64,000 nucleotides of DNA from Kappaphycus alvarezii (Eukaryota > Rhodophyta > Florideophyceae > Gigartinales > Solieriaceae). Below are positions 34,814 to 46,324 of this stretch, piece by piece. Made by a program: the position numbers and the translations under genes. The stretch is from contig NADL03000073.1 of the NCBI GenBank assembly GCA_002205965.3, positions 365,748 through 429,747 of the forward strand, read 5' to 3'. Each line of letters opens with the position of its first letter. The stretch's first letter is position 1. The notes under the pieces were generated by a model, which ran no database searches, was not told where the DNA came from, and saw only the letters and a program-made list of their open reading frames with translations.

Positions 34814-35305
34814 GTGCCGGTGTGGTTGACGACAGACGCAGAAATTGCGCGACGTTGTGGCGAAGATCGCGAGTTCTGTTCCCACTACCTATACAAGCCT
34901 GGACCCACCGTATCTGCTTTCGCAGGAGGCTTCTTTGAGCACCTAAAGTGGCCGACCCGCCTAGCACTCGAACGACAGGCAAGAATGAAGCCAATTGCGA
35001 TGGACGAATCCAACTACATCAACGCAACTGGATACTGGCTCTCGTTCCACAAAGCCGCAATTCAGCTGCGCCACGAGTCTTTGGAGGCCAAGACCCTTGA
35101 CAAGGCGGAGAAGTACGATGTTTGGGCTCGGGTATCCGTCAGGTACGGTCTTAGAGTGCTCGGTCTCCGTACTGAGTTCTACAAAATGGCCGCTGATGAT
35201 CCTTTAACGGCAAAGATGATAGTGCCTGGCCTGGAACGTAAGATGGATATGCCCGCGCGGACAATGTGGTGGAGCCGCCGGAGACTCTCGACTCACACAA
35301 GATGA
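34814..35305 (+). CDS. Gag-like or unknown first ORF of DIRS-like element
   Basis: A 163-codon open frame with REFCSHYLYKPGPTVSAFAG, YINATGYWLSFHKAAIQLRH and KYDVWARVSVRYGLRVLGL. It is alpha-helical and charged with no catalytic motif. Its position directly upstream of RT fits a capsid-like protein, which is inference from context. The next reading frame starts within about 70 bp. Confidence 0.42.
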   Translation: MPVWLTTDAEIARRCGEDREFCSHYLYKPGPTVSAFAGGFFEHLKWPTRLALERQARMKPIAMDESNYINATGYWLSFHKAAIQLRHESLEAKTLDKAEKYDVWARVSVRYGLRVLGLRTEFYKMAADDPLTAKMIVPGLERKMDMPARTMWWSRRRLSTHTR

Positions 35306-35569
35306 CACAGCTCATGAATCCGGTGGCGAGCTTTAAAAACAGCAACGCAAAGAACAAGGCTGGGAGTAAGAAGGGTGGCGCCGCCGATGGGCAGTGAAAT
35401 CTCAAAGAATGGGGCGCCCGCTACGGTGCGAAACTCAAACACGCGTTGATGGCTGGCGCCAACTGGGTTGCTCGGAGTAGCTTTGTCGCGCCATCGAGTC
35501 CGGCATTTTCGAGAAACACAACTCCCCCTTTCGGAGAGGGGAAGTAGTGATGTTTCCTCCCGTCCCACA

Positions 35570-37230
35570 GTCGACCGAAGACCGGGCTTTTGAAAAGGCC
35601 GATCTTGAAGCCGGTTGCAATGAAAGCATATATCACGAGGTCTCGTCCGCGCACGGCGAGCGGGCGAGAAGAAACGGGGCTGTCCTTTCGTCCGCATTTG
35701 CAATGTGACAGGACGGATCAAATAGGAGGAAGGGAAGGTTTATCGTAAATTTTCACCAGCAGTCGAAGAATTGGAAGAAGGGAATCCTACGAATGGGATC
35801 TTTACCGGAGCTCGCCTGTCGCATCCAGAAAAATAATTACTTCCTTTCGATGGACATCCGCAAGGGATATCGCCACTTCCGTCTGGCGCCGTTAATGAGG
35901 GACTGGTTCATATTTCATTACGACGGGAAGTTCTACCAGTGTGTGTCACTGACGTTCGGGATTGTTCCCCACAGTGGTTCACGCAGCTCATGGCTGTGTT
36001 CTTACGAGAATTGCGACGACGAAAGCTGTGGATCTCAGCGTATCTGGACGACTTCCTGATGCCCCTTCGCCCCTGAGACAGGGGCGAGCAAAGCCGACTG
36101 CGATCGGACTCGACCTGTAGTCGAACGACTGCTTCGGCAGCGCGGTTTAACTTGACACCCGGAGAAAGGAGATTGGGAAGGAACCCAGATTTTGACTCAT
36201 CTAGGAGTCGAGCTAGATACTACATCGATGCGTTTCAAGGTCGCGCCGCATAAGGTAACCAAGGTCAGAAGTCTGGCAGCCAAGCTGTTACGCCTAGGCC
36301 GGTTAGGTCGACGCTGAGTCTGCTCTCGGATGTTGGCACACTTCTGCAGGGTCCGCGTCTTTCTGTCTTTGGCCTTGCCCTGGGATCGCTTCTACACGCG
36401 AACCAAGTACTTGAACATGGCGGAAAATTGCCAGTGCGACAAACGTGGCAAGTGCAAGCTGGGCCACCAGAGCATCAAGGACCTCACATGGTGGAACGAA
36501 TGGCTGGAGCGGATCTCGAAGGGCGCGCTATTGCTACTCCTCCCACACGGGCGGCGATGCACGCCGACGTATCAGACGTTGGATACGATGGAACCTGAAT
36601 CTCGAGGACATGCGCCCTGGTAAAGATGGTCAGCTTCAAGCCCAAGGGGTCTGAGGCTGGAAAGACCGTGCCCGCTCAATAACATATCGCGAGTTGAAGG
36701 CAATCAGGATACTACTGATGAGAAGCCTTCGCAGGAAAATTCATACGATGGGATGTCGGTATCTTCTCCTCCATGTAGACAGTCAAGCTGTGATTCACGT
36801 CAAAAACGCATTTGTTTCGTCAAGGCGTGCAATGATGACGGAGTTGCGCCGCCTCAAATGTGTCCTCGATGATCAAAAGCTTCATATCCCACCGAATGAA
36901 GCCATTCGTTCAGAATGGCTTCTTTCGGTGGCGAACAAGTTCACGGATGCGCTGTCGCGACAGTTCCCTCGCGGAGACCTCCAGATCCATATGCAGCTGT
37001 GGCGTTCCGTCACGGATGGTATGGAAGCCCCTGTAGATGTATTTCCATAGCGACCGCTCGGCGAGTATCCGGTGTTCCTGCGTCTCCAGGCTTGGGCGGA
37101 GTTAGGAGGCGCGTGGGACAGGGACCAGGTACGAATGCTTTGCCCGCCGGTGGACCTGATCACACCGACACTCATCAAGCTCCGCCAGATGGGCTGCCCG
37201 GTTCTGCTACTTATCCCGAAATGGAATCAG
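35570..37230 (+). pseudogene. RT-RNase H region of DIRS-like element (frame-disrupted)
   Basis: RT motifs read through three frames: STEDRAFEKADLEAG and EVSSAHGERARRNGAVLSSA (about 35.58-35.70 kb), RFIVNFHQQSKNWKKGILRM (35.74-35.80 kb), SMDIRKGYRHFRLAPLMRDW (35.84-35.91 kb), CVSLTFG, WFTQLMAVFLRELRRRKLW and the catalytic AYLDDFLMPL (about 36.03-36.06 kb). RNase H pieces: MHADVSDVGYDG (36.56 kb), ELKAIRILLMRSL and LLHVDSQAVIHV (36.69-36.80 kb), ANKFTDALSRQF (36.93-36.97 kb). A conserved tail follows: LCPPVDLITPTLIKLRQMG and LLIPKWNQQSWYW (37.14-37.25 kb). It cannot be translated as one protein as written. Confidence 0.62.
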
Positions 37231-37499
37231 CAGTCATGGTACTGGACAGCACTGGGAATGGCAGGGAGAGTGAGGGAGCTTCCGCATCCGCCGGAAGAAG
37301 TTTGGAGTGCGCAACGAACTTTCATCCCAGCTTGAAGAATACTCTTGATGGAAATCGAAATGTAACGCTGCAACGGCTGGCGACGAAAATGGTTCATGTA
37401 GATCAAGGAGGAGGTTCTTCCATGCGCTGGTCTGCTCGCTTGTTGGAGGATCACTGCTGGAGCGCGCGTACTTGTCGCACGAGGGACACACATTAGAGT

Positions 37500-37770
37500 A
37501 TGTACCTTGCGTTTTGCGCTGCAGAAGGACGGGACCCTTTTCCTGTCAGGGAGGTCCACTTCATCGCATTCATTAGTTGGCTAACTGAGGAAAGAGAAGC
37601 CGGCCGTAGAACTGTCGGAAATTCATCGTTTCCCCAATACCTCTCCGCGGTTCGACAACGTCAACTCTTTGTCGCGGGTACAGAAGTACCTTCGTTCCTG
37701 TTTCTTTCCCATGTATTGCGCGCATACAAGAACTGGGAGGAGCAGGTCTACCCACTCATCTTCATATTTT
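37500..37770 (+). pseudogene. Tyrosine recombinase N-terminal (core-binding) domain of DIRS-like element
   Basis: An open frame with YLAFCAAEGRDPFPVREVHF, FISWLTEEREAGRRTV, FPQYLSAVRQRQLFVAG and LRAYKNWEEQ. The pattern (aromatic-F-C, P-x-x-x-x-x-F-I-x-W-L, YLSAVR) is that of the SAM-like N-terminal domain of tyrosine recombinases. The R-H-R-Y catalytic domain expected after about 37.8 kb was not recognised. Confidence 0.55.
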
Positions 37771-40700
37771 CGATGTATGGGAATGAATCATTTTCGTTAA
37801 AGAATGGGGCATTGAACAATTGAGGTCGTCTTTGTAGTGCAATGTATCCAAAAGCTTCCTGGGTGCTATTGAGTGTGCAGCCCCTTGGAAGTAATGAAGC
37901 CTAGGGGCACACTACATGACTGTGGATTTGTGATCCGTCCGCAACTACGGTGAAGAAGCTTATGTTGATGGACTTTTGGAATTGAGAGCCGCGGTTGCCA
38001 CGTGGTCTCGCCATCGAATCACCGCCGATGTTTCGCCGTTGAAAGTACTATGACGCGGGGGAAACCTCCATTCAGAGTATCAAACAAACGGAAAGGCATA
38101 TATCCAACTCTGATCCCATTCGGTGCGCTTCGAAAGAAAGATGCGTTCGGAGACAAATTTCTTCGTCCAGCAGAATTATACAGAAGCCTTTTTATCCCGT
38201 CCAAAGGACATGCGGGGTCAGTGGTCGAGGTTAAAACGTGTAGGGACGACTGGGAAGTACCCTAGGGATTGTAGACAGAACTATCTCCCGCCTTGGCTCA
38301 TCAAAGCGCGAATGTTATCGACAATCCGTAATCAGTCTAGTGGATCGCCACAAATCGGGGTTGGTATTTTCCGTAGCAGAGTGGGACGTGGGGTGCGTTT
38401 GATACCTACCGGTCGTGGCGGATTCTACCGGTCGTGGTGGATTCCCGTTCGGGTTTGGGTGGCGCTGCGCCAGCTCTGGGAAACAGTCTTGAGAAAACAC
38501 TTGGGTAAAATGGATAAAACGATTGGCGGTCCATCCTGAACATAATTTGTAAAACCGATTGGGACCGAGTCCCCGAACAAAATCAGAAGCGACCGTGATT
38601 TGATCGATTCACGTTCTTTCGGGGGCGCGACACATCCGCTGGAGACTTTGTATATTATGATCCATGGATCAAGGAGAACATTACTGCTGACACGGTACGA
38701 GTAAGGAGTATTCAGCATGATTTTTCAAGAGGATCTGCTTCTACAAATAGTCACTCAGCTGGGGCGATATTTGGGTCTTTCGCAGATGCAGCGATGTATC
38801 CAAGCGTGAAACCATCCTCGGGAAGAAGAGTGGAGAGCAGGCCAGTGCCCGCGACGTACCTACGCAACGGGCGGGTCCTTCTACCGGTCATAGATCGCAG
38901 AGGATCCCGACGGACTTTCCACGGCCGGCCAACGATGATTCATCCACCATCAGGACCACTGCAAACGAAGACAGAAGAAGAGAAGAAGTGATAAATCTGT
39001 GTTACGACGAAGAGAGCGGCCCAAAGTCGAAGCTTTGTCGCATTGATAGGAATCAGAGCGATTTTCCACAAGGAGAAGATATTACAACGTCCCCAATTTC
39101 TGCTAATCCACGTAAAGGGGCTTAAAGACCAAAAGTTTTAGGCCGATGCTCTGGTTGACAGGCAGAGCGCTCTGGAGATCGATACAAAGAGAGAAGGTGG
39201 AGTGAAGAGAGATGGGCTAATCTGCTATGCCGATGGGTGCGTCGATGTTTTGAAGAAATTCTTGGGAGTGTTTTTGGGTCCCCCATCGCTCAACATGTGT
39301 GCACCCACAGTCGCCCTGATCGTTCTGCAAATACAGCGGGCATTAAAAGATATGAACTACCAACTTCGAGAGGGTCGGAGGTGGAGCTCCTGAGGGCCCT
39401 TTCGTATCCTGAAATCGAGGGGAGACGTTAAGGTCACATTTTACGGCGATGGGTCGCTACTGATCCATACATTCCTCCGAATTGTAATGAATGTGCCGCG
39501 TTTGAGGATATCTCGATCGATTGATAGTTTGCGGCTGTCAGTGCGAACCTATACGCAAGCATTGAAAAGAGAAGGGAGGTCACAGCGTCAGAAAAAGAAA
39601 GCGTCTCATGTCCGGAGGGAAGGAACTCGTCAACCAAATTGGTAGAGAAACCAAAAGTAGAAAAGTGCGTAAGCTAAACATGATGCGAGCAGAATTTGCA
39701 TATAGTATTCGAACCGCTGCATGACGGGTTGTTACTACGACAGTGTGGAGATTGTATCCTCACCAAACGGGCACGGAGGGGTAGGAATACAGTAATCCAA
39801 AAACGACTGGGTGCACCTGAACCACTAGACTTTGGTCTTACAGCCGGGATTTATTCCAATATATGTTCCACCTTGACTTCGCCCTTCTTTTACTGGTGTC
39901 CAAATACTAAAAATCGTCCGCTAGAATTGTGACAGAGATCCTCTTGGTACTAACTATCTCTGCCAATAGGCGCCACGTCAGATGGGCACTCATATGTAGG
40001 GATGGAAATGGTCCAATAGAATCGATTATGCACCGGATTAAACTGACAAAAGATCCGGATTTGTAATAAATATCAACTTTGGCAAGCAGTTGCTAATTTT
40101 TGCATCCTTAAACGGTCCGTGCGATGCTTTGAGTGTTTTGAAAGCTGAGGCGGGGGAAGTTGAAAGGAAAGTTATCTTCAATGGAAGTAAAGTAAACACA
40201 GATAGATTGGAGGAGGTGAGAAGAGGTTGAGGGATGAGAGAGGGCAGCGTGGGATATGCGGGGAAGAGATGAATGGGAAGAGAGATGTGGCTGACGGAAA
40301 GGGAATACACAATAGGTCAGATACAGCACAAGAGGAACTGGGTTATTGGGAGGGACGCAGCAAGGTCAGAGTTAGTATGGAAAAAGGTGCGGGCCAAGGA
40401 TGAGGAGTTTGAGAGCGGGGAAGAGCACGGTGCAAGACGACGTTGCGGAGTCATCAGGGAATAGTGACCTGGGCAATAGTTATTTGGCGGTCGGCGGATT
40501 TCTGTTGGGGGGGCGCAAAGAGGGTCTTTGCTCGAGAGTCCAGAGTTGTCCGGATGTTGGAATCCAGATTTTGATATCACCCCACAAATGTCAAATTACT
40601 GAACGGCCAGTACAGTCTCGAAATAATATCACGAAAGGAAATACAGCAGATTCGTCTGTCAGTTCTAGCTGGAACTAGGGTATCTTGGCCCCCGATTCCT

Positions 40701-40840
40701 GCATACCTTCTGGTGCGCAGAAGGACTGGACGGTACTTTGGCGTGTACAGTACTGTATAGTACTACTGTCCACACACAGGATTGAGCTGTGGTCACGTTA
40801 TGTCCTTACTGGGTCCAGAGGAACGCCAAAGCGGATGATT
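37771..40840. other. Unassigned region between DIRS-like element and chromovirus 3
   Basis: About 3 kb with only short open frames. At 38409-38446 a 19-bp unit starting CTACCGGTCGTGG occurs twice in tandem. A purine-rich tract lies at about 40,200-40,300. CTGTAC motifs lie at 40744-40770. Part of this may be the decayed 3' end of the DIRS-like element. I cannot assign it. Confidence 0.35.
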
Positions 40841-40849
40841 GATGGTAAC

Positions 40850-43800
40850 CGCTAGGTTATATTTGGCTTGTCTCCCTTCTGAAGATCGCGACCCACCCCA
40901 CCTGTGTAGTATTTGTTTCGGAAGGATGCGAAAGCTTGCGCCGCCTGAAGTAATGCACGACCCGGATTCGGGGTGGAGACGGGTTCCCATGTAGACTCTT
41001 CTCGTGGGTACTCAGACCAATGTACCCGGAGCAGTAGCTCATCATCGTCTGCGCGACGGTGGTCTATGATCCTTTCAATCACGTATTCCTTGCGGGATCC
41101 TCCAAATCGGCGCTAGCCGGATCTAGCTCATGTTTTCCTTTAGCCGTCTCTCGTTCCCGGGCTAAGTTTTTAGTCTTAACTTTGCTCGGTGATGGAAGTT
41201 CTCAAAGTCTACTTGCGCGTTTTTTAGGGCCAGAAGAAGCAGTCGATTGAATAGCGTTTCTTCCGTTAGGCTCACGTCGTGCTTACAGTCCATTCAGCTC
41301 GACTGAAGATGATTCTCTTTAGATTCAATAGATTCATTCATGCTCTCCCCACGTTTCAGTTTGGGCTTTCCCCAAGGGGAAAAATTAACTTCTGGATTCA
41401 TCTTTTGGACAACAGTCCGTACAAAAGGATTCTTTTTCTCCGGTAGGAGGCAGGTCCAAAAGATTCTTGGGCATAGAGCTCTCTTCCGGGATTCCCGAAG
41501 GGTTTATTCGAGCGACAATCCCTGGGAAAGGTGTGTTCGATGCGTTGGCATTCTTTGTACTGCTAGAGCTGGCCTATTGCATGGGTAGTTTCGCCTGGTC
41601 TTCAAAATATCCCGGAATGTACGGTAAGGGTCTAGGTGCCAGCTCAATCAACCTCTTCACACCCTGTCGCGTGAATCCACCTCCTAATTGACTAATATGT
41701 CAATTTTGTGTCTCAAATACCCTGTAGAGGCCTTTAGTGACGGGTTATAGTTTGTGTTTTTTCCGTCAGTTGAACCTTTTTCCTTGCGGTGGAACACAAA
41801 AGAACCAACATGTATTTCATAGGAGGTTTTCCTCAGTCAAAAATCGAAGTTTCGCTCGTAGCGAGCCTTTTGTTTGCCAATTTGGGCCTTGGTTCTGGAC
41901 ATCAGGCTCTTAAGGCACGAGGCACGACTTACAATTCAAATGTTACAAATTTTCCGATGAGAACTATTCGATTGTCGGTTGTGCCTGAATGGTCAGTGGC
42001 TCCGGTGCGCGCGAGAATTTCAGCTCAAAAGGCGCTATAAAAGTCGTTTTATGGAACTGCATATTGTACTAGAACGCAATAGCGTCCGTAAAAAGGTCCC
42101 AATCCTTCGGGTGCTCTCCTACGTAATGGAGCAGCGCGGCAAGTATGGTGCGGTCGAAGCGCTTCACTTGACCTTTGGTCTAGGGATAATATATGGTTGT
42201 GAAAACGTTCCTAATACCTAGGAAAGAGCACACGCTTCTGAAAAACTTCGACACAAACTGACTTCCGTTATCGGAGAGCAGGTTGATCGGTGGTCCGTAA
42301 ACAAATAACCAATGGGTGACAAATGCGAAAGACACGGCATCCGCATCGATCTTCTTTAGGGGTACCGTACGAGCCCAACTTGGGGTAACGACCTGTTACT
42401 CCTGAGAGTAAATGAATTTGTCCATTCTTTGCAATGGGTAGGTTTCTTAGATGTTTAATGCGTTCAACTTCCGATAGTCCATGCAAAGGAACGCCGTCAC
42501 ATATGCCTTTGGGATAAGCACGACTGGCTCTGCCTGACCCAACTGAGCTGGCACCATAACTCCGGCCTTTAACATACTCTTCACTTGAGTGTCTTCTATC
42601 TACCGAAATTTATGGTCTGTCTGGTAATGGGCTTGACCTATAGGCCTTGTGTCGGGAAGAATCTCTATTTTGTGCTCGACCGTGGCGATTTCACCAAGAC
42701 TTCCATCCCGAATGCTATTGTACTTGCTCAAAATTCATTTGAATCTCTCGGCCATGGGCTGCGGAATGTGATTCAATTCTAAATACTCTACTTGAAAGAC
42801 GTACTTGATACATCCTTTATCTGTTTCTTGGGCAGAAATAAGTTTTTTCGTTTTTTCTGGTGGGTTTGCGAAACACTAGTATTTTTCTCGGCTTTCCTGA
42901 GTCATCTGCATCAGTAGTATCTTCTATAGTTCCGAGTACTTCGCTGATAGTGAGCTGACTCGGCAACGAGATAGGAGAATGATGCAAGGCCTGCGCAATC
43001 ACCTGTAAGTTGATTAAATAGGGGTTGAATTTCGCAACCATTTATCTGAATGGAACCCCTGCTTCGACGTGAACTACCCAATTGGCCGCAATCAGACGAT
43101 GAAGTTCGTACAAGCAGGAGTCCGCTTGGACTACGACGAGGCCGTATCGGTCAGTAGTAACCGGGAAAAGTGATTGGCGTTGGCATATATGGTTACATTT
43201 CAGTTTACCCGTACCTTCTGAGACTTTCTTTCGTCTCTGATTGGAGGTTCTAGTTCTGACGGAAGTGTTGTAGCACTTCGAGCTCTGTGTAACGGTCGGC
43301 GCATAATCGGGATTGTTTATCCGTCCTCCAACTAGACAAGCTTGTCACGGGGCCTCGTTCCGTCGATGAAACTATCTTTGTAGTCTGCATTAAGGATCAG
43401 GGGAGCGGCTAATCTCTCCAAGACGATGAAATCTACTCGCGCTAGCAGTTTCCTCAGCCTCAATGTCAATTTAATGTTTCCTTTGGTATGTAGTGAGTTG
43501 TCATTTGCATCGAAAATATCGGGGAGAGGCCTGTAGGCTGTGTAATCATGGTATCCCGGAGGAAACTCTTATTCTCGGATGAAGTTAGGGCCTGCGCTTT
43601 TTGCTATGAAGCATTACATGGTATCTTTCATTGATGAATAATCCATGATTGGGTAAAGCGGAGCCTATAGTAAGGAAGTTGAAGAGTTCGACCGGATAGC
43701 GGAGTTGATTCTGATTCTCATTCTCGACGTTATCTCAGCTGCAATACTCTCTTGCTTTTTCTAGTAGCCTTGCGCCTACAATATTATTTATCTTTTGCGG

Positions 43801-44050
43801 GTGGATGTTCTTTGTTGTAAGTATTGCGTGACCCATGACCCAGACTACGTCGGTATTTTGCTTCCATATTATCAAAGACAGCGTAGACGACGGCTCTGAT
43901 GTGATCCATGGAGGTGATTGTTGGCGGAAGGGGAATTAAGTTTCATTAGAAAATGGTATCTTGAAGGCAAATTAGGCGGTGCGTCCGTTCTCTAATATTT
44001 GAGCAGCTACAGCGGAGGTGGCGACTGCTTTTACTTTTTGGCACGCATCT
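40850..44050 (-). mobile_element. Ty3 chromovirus copy 3, a different family, internally deleted
   Basis: Minus strand: RT fingers at 42.42-42.80 kb (SIRDGSLGEIATVEH, MLKAGVMVPAQLGQAEPVVL, MDYRKLNALN, YPLQRMDKFI). Directly downstream is integrase core at 42.03-42.37 kb (DADAVSFAFVTHWLFVYGPP, LLSDNGSQFVSKFF, KGQVKRFDRTILAALLHYV). The chromodomain is at 40852-41082 (IERIIDHRRADDDELLLRVH, ESTWEP). The RT catalytic region, RNase H and integrase zinc domain, normally about 1.5 kb, are missing between DKFI and DADAVS, so this copy has a large internal deletion. Upstream (42.8-44.05 kb) is degraded gag-pol-like sequence. Stops are frequent and no LTRs were identified. The chromodomain and integrase differ from copies 1 and 2. 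Confidence 0.68.
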
Positions 44051-44135
44051 GGACGAAGCCTTAGGTAATTCTTGTTACGAAAGCTTTACCGGTACCCAAT
44101 GGGGTATCAGGAAAAACACCCCCGATTTGGCAAGT

Positions 44136-45757
44136 TTAGGCTGTAGTTGAAGAGCTGTAGGGGATGCTGGGCCTTCCAGAGTGGATACAGAGGCTCCCGA
44201 GACGCACAACGACGACGACTGGTTGAAGATGTGAGGCTGGCCGTCTTTGAAATTTGAAATTGCTGGATAGACTTCTTGATGGATTTGTGTCAGGTTTCTC
44301 TCTATGGAGGGACTTGAAGTGGCTGTAGGTCTTGGGGAGGTGTGGGAAACTGAAATTCCTGTAATGATTTCCTGGAAAAGCCTTGAAAATAGTTCTGAAT
44401 CTCAAGGGGCGTGTAGGCGATGGCCTGTTCATCTGAGTCGAGGGCATATTGAACATTTGTGCGTCTGAGGCGGTGTCGGATTTCTGTGAGGAAGTAGGCG
44501 TTTTGCTCCCCCCATAGGTTGATGGGAGCAGAAGGACTGCAATATGCTAGTATAGTGGCGAAGACTTGAGTCAGGGACACAACGGAAGAACGGAAGGCAT
44601 ATTGCAACGTGAAGTTTCCGCACCCCTTGGGCGCAATGTGACGTGGCCTTTGTGGCAGATTCTGTCACATTACAGAGTTTACGCAAAAGATTTCTGAAAC
44701 AGATATGACTAGGATATGATCATATTTGTTACACGTGGTGAATTTCTGCAAGGCACTGTGGCAATAATTGGAGAAATGTAACCCGATAGTGAAATTGTTT
44801 CTGCAATTCCAAATGCGACAGTTGTGCAACTATTACTACTTTCTCCGGGAAACTTTTTGCGGTACCATACAATTTTGAAGATGACGCTACTACCATTTCT
44901 TTCAGAAATGGTGGATTTACCTTCATATACCTCCACGAATCACCCTTTTTCTTCTCAAACATCCTCTAAACACATCCAGGTTCCCAAGGGACACTGCGAA
45001 CAAAAACACGGGCTCGCAGCAGGAATACCCGCACAAAATTCGCCTCCGAGGAAGGCGGGTCTCCGGCCGAAGTTCACGAAAGCGGACGAACTAATTATTT
45101 AGAGCAAAGTAGAGGCAGCCAAGGCACACTTCGCGCAGGGTTTGGAGAATTACGAAGTGTTAAGAGACGCAGTAAATGCGCCTCGAGCTCGGAAAATTGC
45201 GCTCGGGACCTTTTTTGCGTGCCTCGTTCCAGGTGAATTATTTGGATAACTAGTGATAGCGTAGGTGCTGGGCGTTTTTGTACCCGCTGTCAGCAAGGAT
45301 CCACTGTTTGAGCTTTCCGACTGCTCGTGGGCATACTGCTGCTCTAAAAGCTTGTGTTTTATCCAATTAGATGGTGTAGTGTTTCTCGAAGTGTACATCG
45401 AGGCGGTCGTGCGGTGTATAGCAGTCGACAGTGTCGAAGCCTAAGAGTATTTAAACGCTGTCAAGGGCAGATATTTACCTTTTGTCTGGAAATTTTGCGC
45501 TCTCTATGAAACGGTGGTGTTATTTGATCAACTAGAAGGTGACGTAGTCGCGTCCTCTCCATACACACTTGAATAAGTACTTGATGCTGGCGATGTGAGA
45601 GATGCATAGTTCGGTGTTAACGAGGCAGGCGAGCATCCTGGAGATATATGGGCTGTAGGGAACGACCGTTAACGAGTTTTCAGAGGTAGAGATCACGGAC
45701 CAATTACCGATGCGACAGGATCTTTGGACCTGTTCGCGGCCTCGCTCTAAGGATCTG
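44136..45757 (-). mobile_element. Helitron Rep/helicase fragment
   Basis: On the minus strand at 45.53-45.70 kb: VVPYSPYISRMLACLVNTEL followed by ASIKYLFKCVWRGRD. This matches the Helitron-protein block 'VVPYNPYLL....NVE.C....SVKYL.KY..KGHD'. Next (45.15-45.5 kb) comes ISALDSVWILLGFDTVDCY and, across frames, LKQWILADSGYKNAQHLRYH and FTWNEARKK, matching the block before the helicase. At 44.14-44.61 kb: TQVFATILAYCSPSAPINLW and IQNYFQGFSRKSLQEFQFP, the 'LF..iL..c.ps.p..LW' and 'ie..L...g..L' blocks of the helicase. The N-terminal end is cut by the chromovirus LTR at 45758. Helicase motifs V-VI and Helitron ends were not found. Confidence 0.68.
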
Positions 45758-46273
45758 TGTGGGGTGTTAAGCGCACACGAGCAGATCAAGGTAGAACTGT
45801 GGTTGAAACTTTGGTTGAGGCTGGCTGGGTTAAGCCGGCAGCTCCAAACCAGGGTTTATATAGAACTGAAGATAGCTACAAACTAAAGGAAAATGCAGTC
45901 TAACAGTAGCGAATTCAAAGGTGTTCCCGTAAAACAGCCCTGACGGTATCGTAAGTAGCGCTTTCAAAATTGTAGTCGGCACGAGTGACATACTCTGACA
46001 AGATGTAAGAAGTACATTGGTCCAGGTGGCATGGGATAGCAAGGCTACTTTTGATTGGTAAAGCAATGATATAATATCCCAGTGTGAATCTCGCCCGTAA
46101 CTATTCCAAGTGTACCAATGGGGTCAAACGCTGTGTTCAGAACTGTAAGGAAGGTGTAATGACAGCAAAGTGCCTAATAGCACTGGTTGTTAGTAGCACT
46201 GGTTGTAATCTACAGTACAGTAGATGCAGTGAATTCGTATAAAGTTGTAAGGTCTGTGAAGTGAAATACAACA
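45758..46273 (-). repeat. 3' LTR of chromovirus copy 2
   Basis: 516 bp, from TGTGGGGTG to ATACAACA in plus-strand orientation, closely matching 52368-52886. Confidence 0.9.
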
Positions 46274-46286
46274 TCACTCCCCCTAC
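46274..46286 (-). promoter_or_regulatory. Polypurine tract of chromovirus copy 2
   Basis: Read on the minus strand, GTAGGGGGAGTGA immediately precedes the 3' LTR (TGTTGTATTTC), the position where plus-strand DNA synthesis is primed. Confidence 0.65.
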
Positions 46287-46324
46287 AGAGAAGAATCGCC
46301 CCGATTCTTGAGGTTCTGCTTGTA

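Larger units (their letters stand above)
34814..37770 (+). mobile_element. DIRS-like (tyrosine-recombinase) retrotransposon remnant
   Basis: Order on the plus strand: Gag-like ORF (34814-35305), RT (35.57-36.07 kb), RNase H with connector (36.3-37.2 kb), and a tyrosine-recombinase N-terminal domain (37.49-37.75 kb). That order, with YLDDF-type RT and no integrase, is the hallmark of DIRS/Ngaro-type elements. The recombinase catalytic residues and terminal repeats were not found. Many frame changes and stops are present. Confidence 0.62.
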
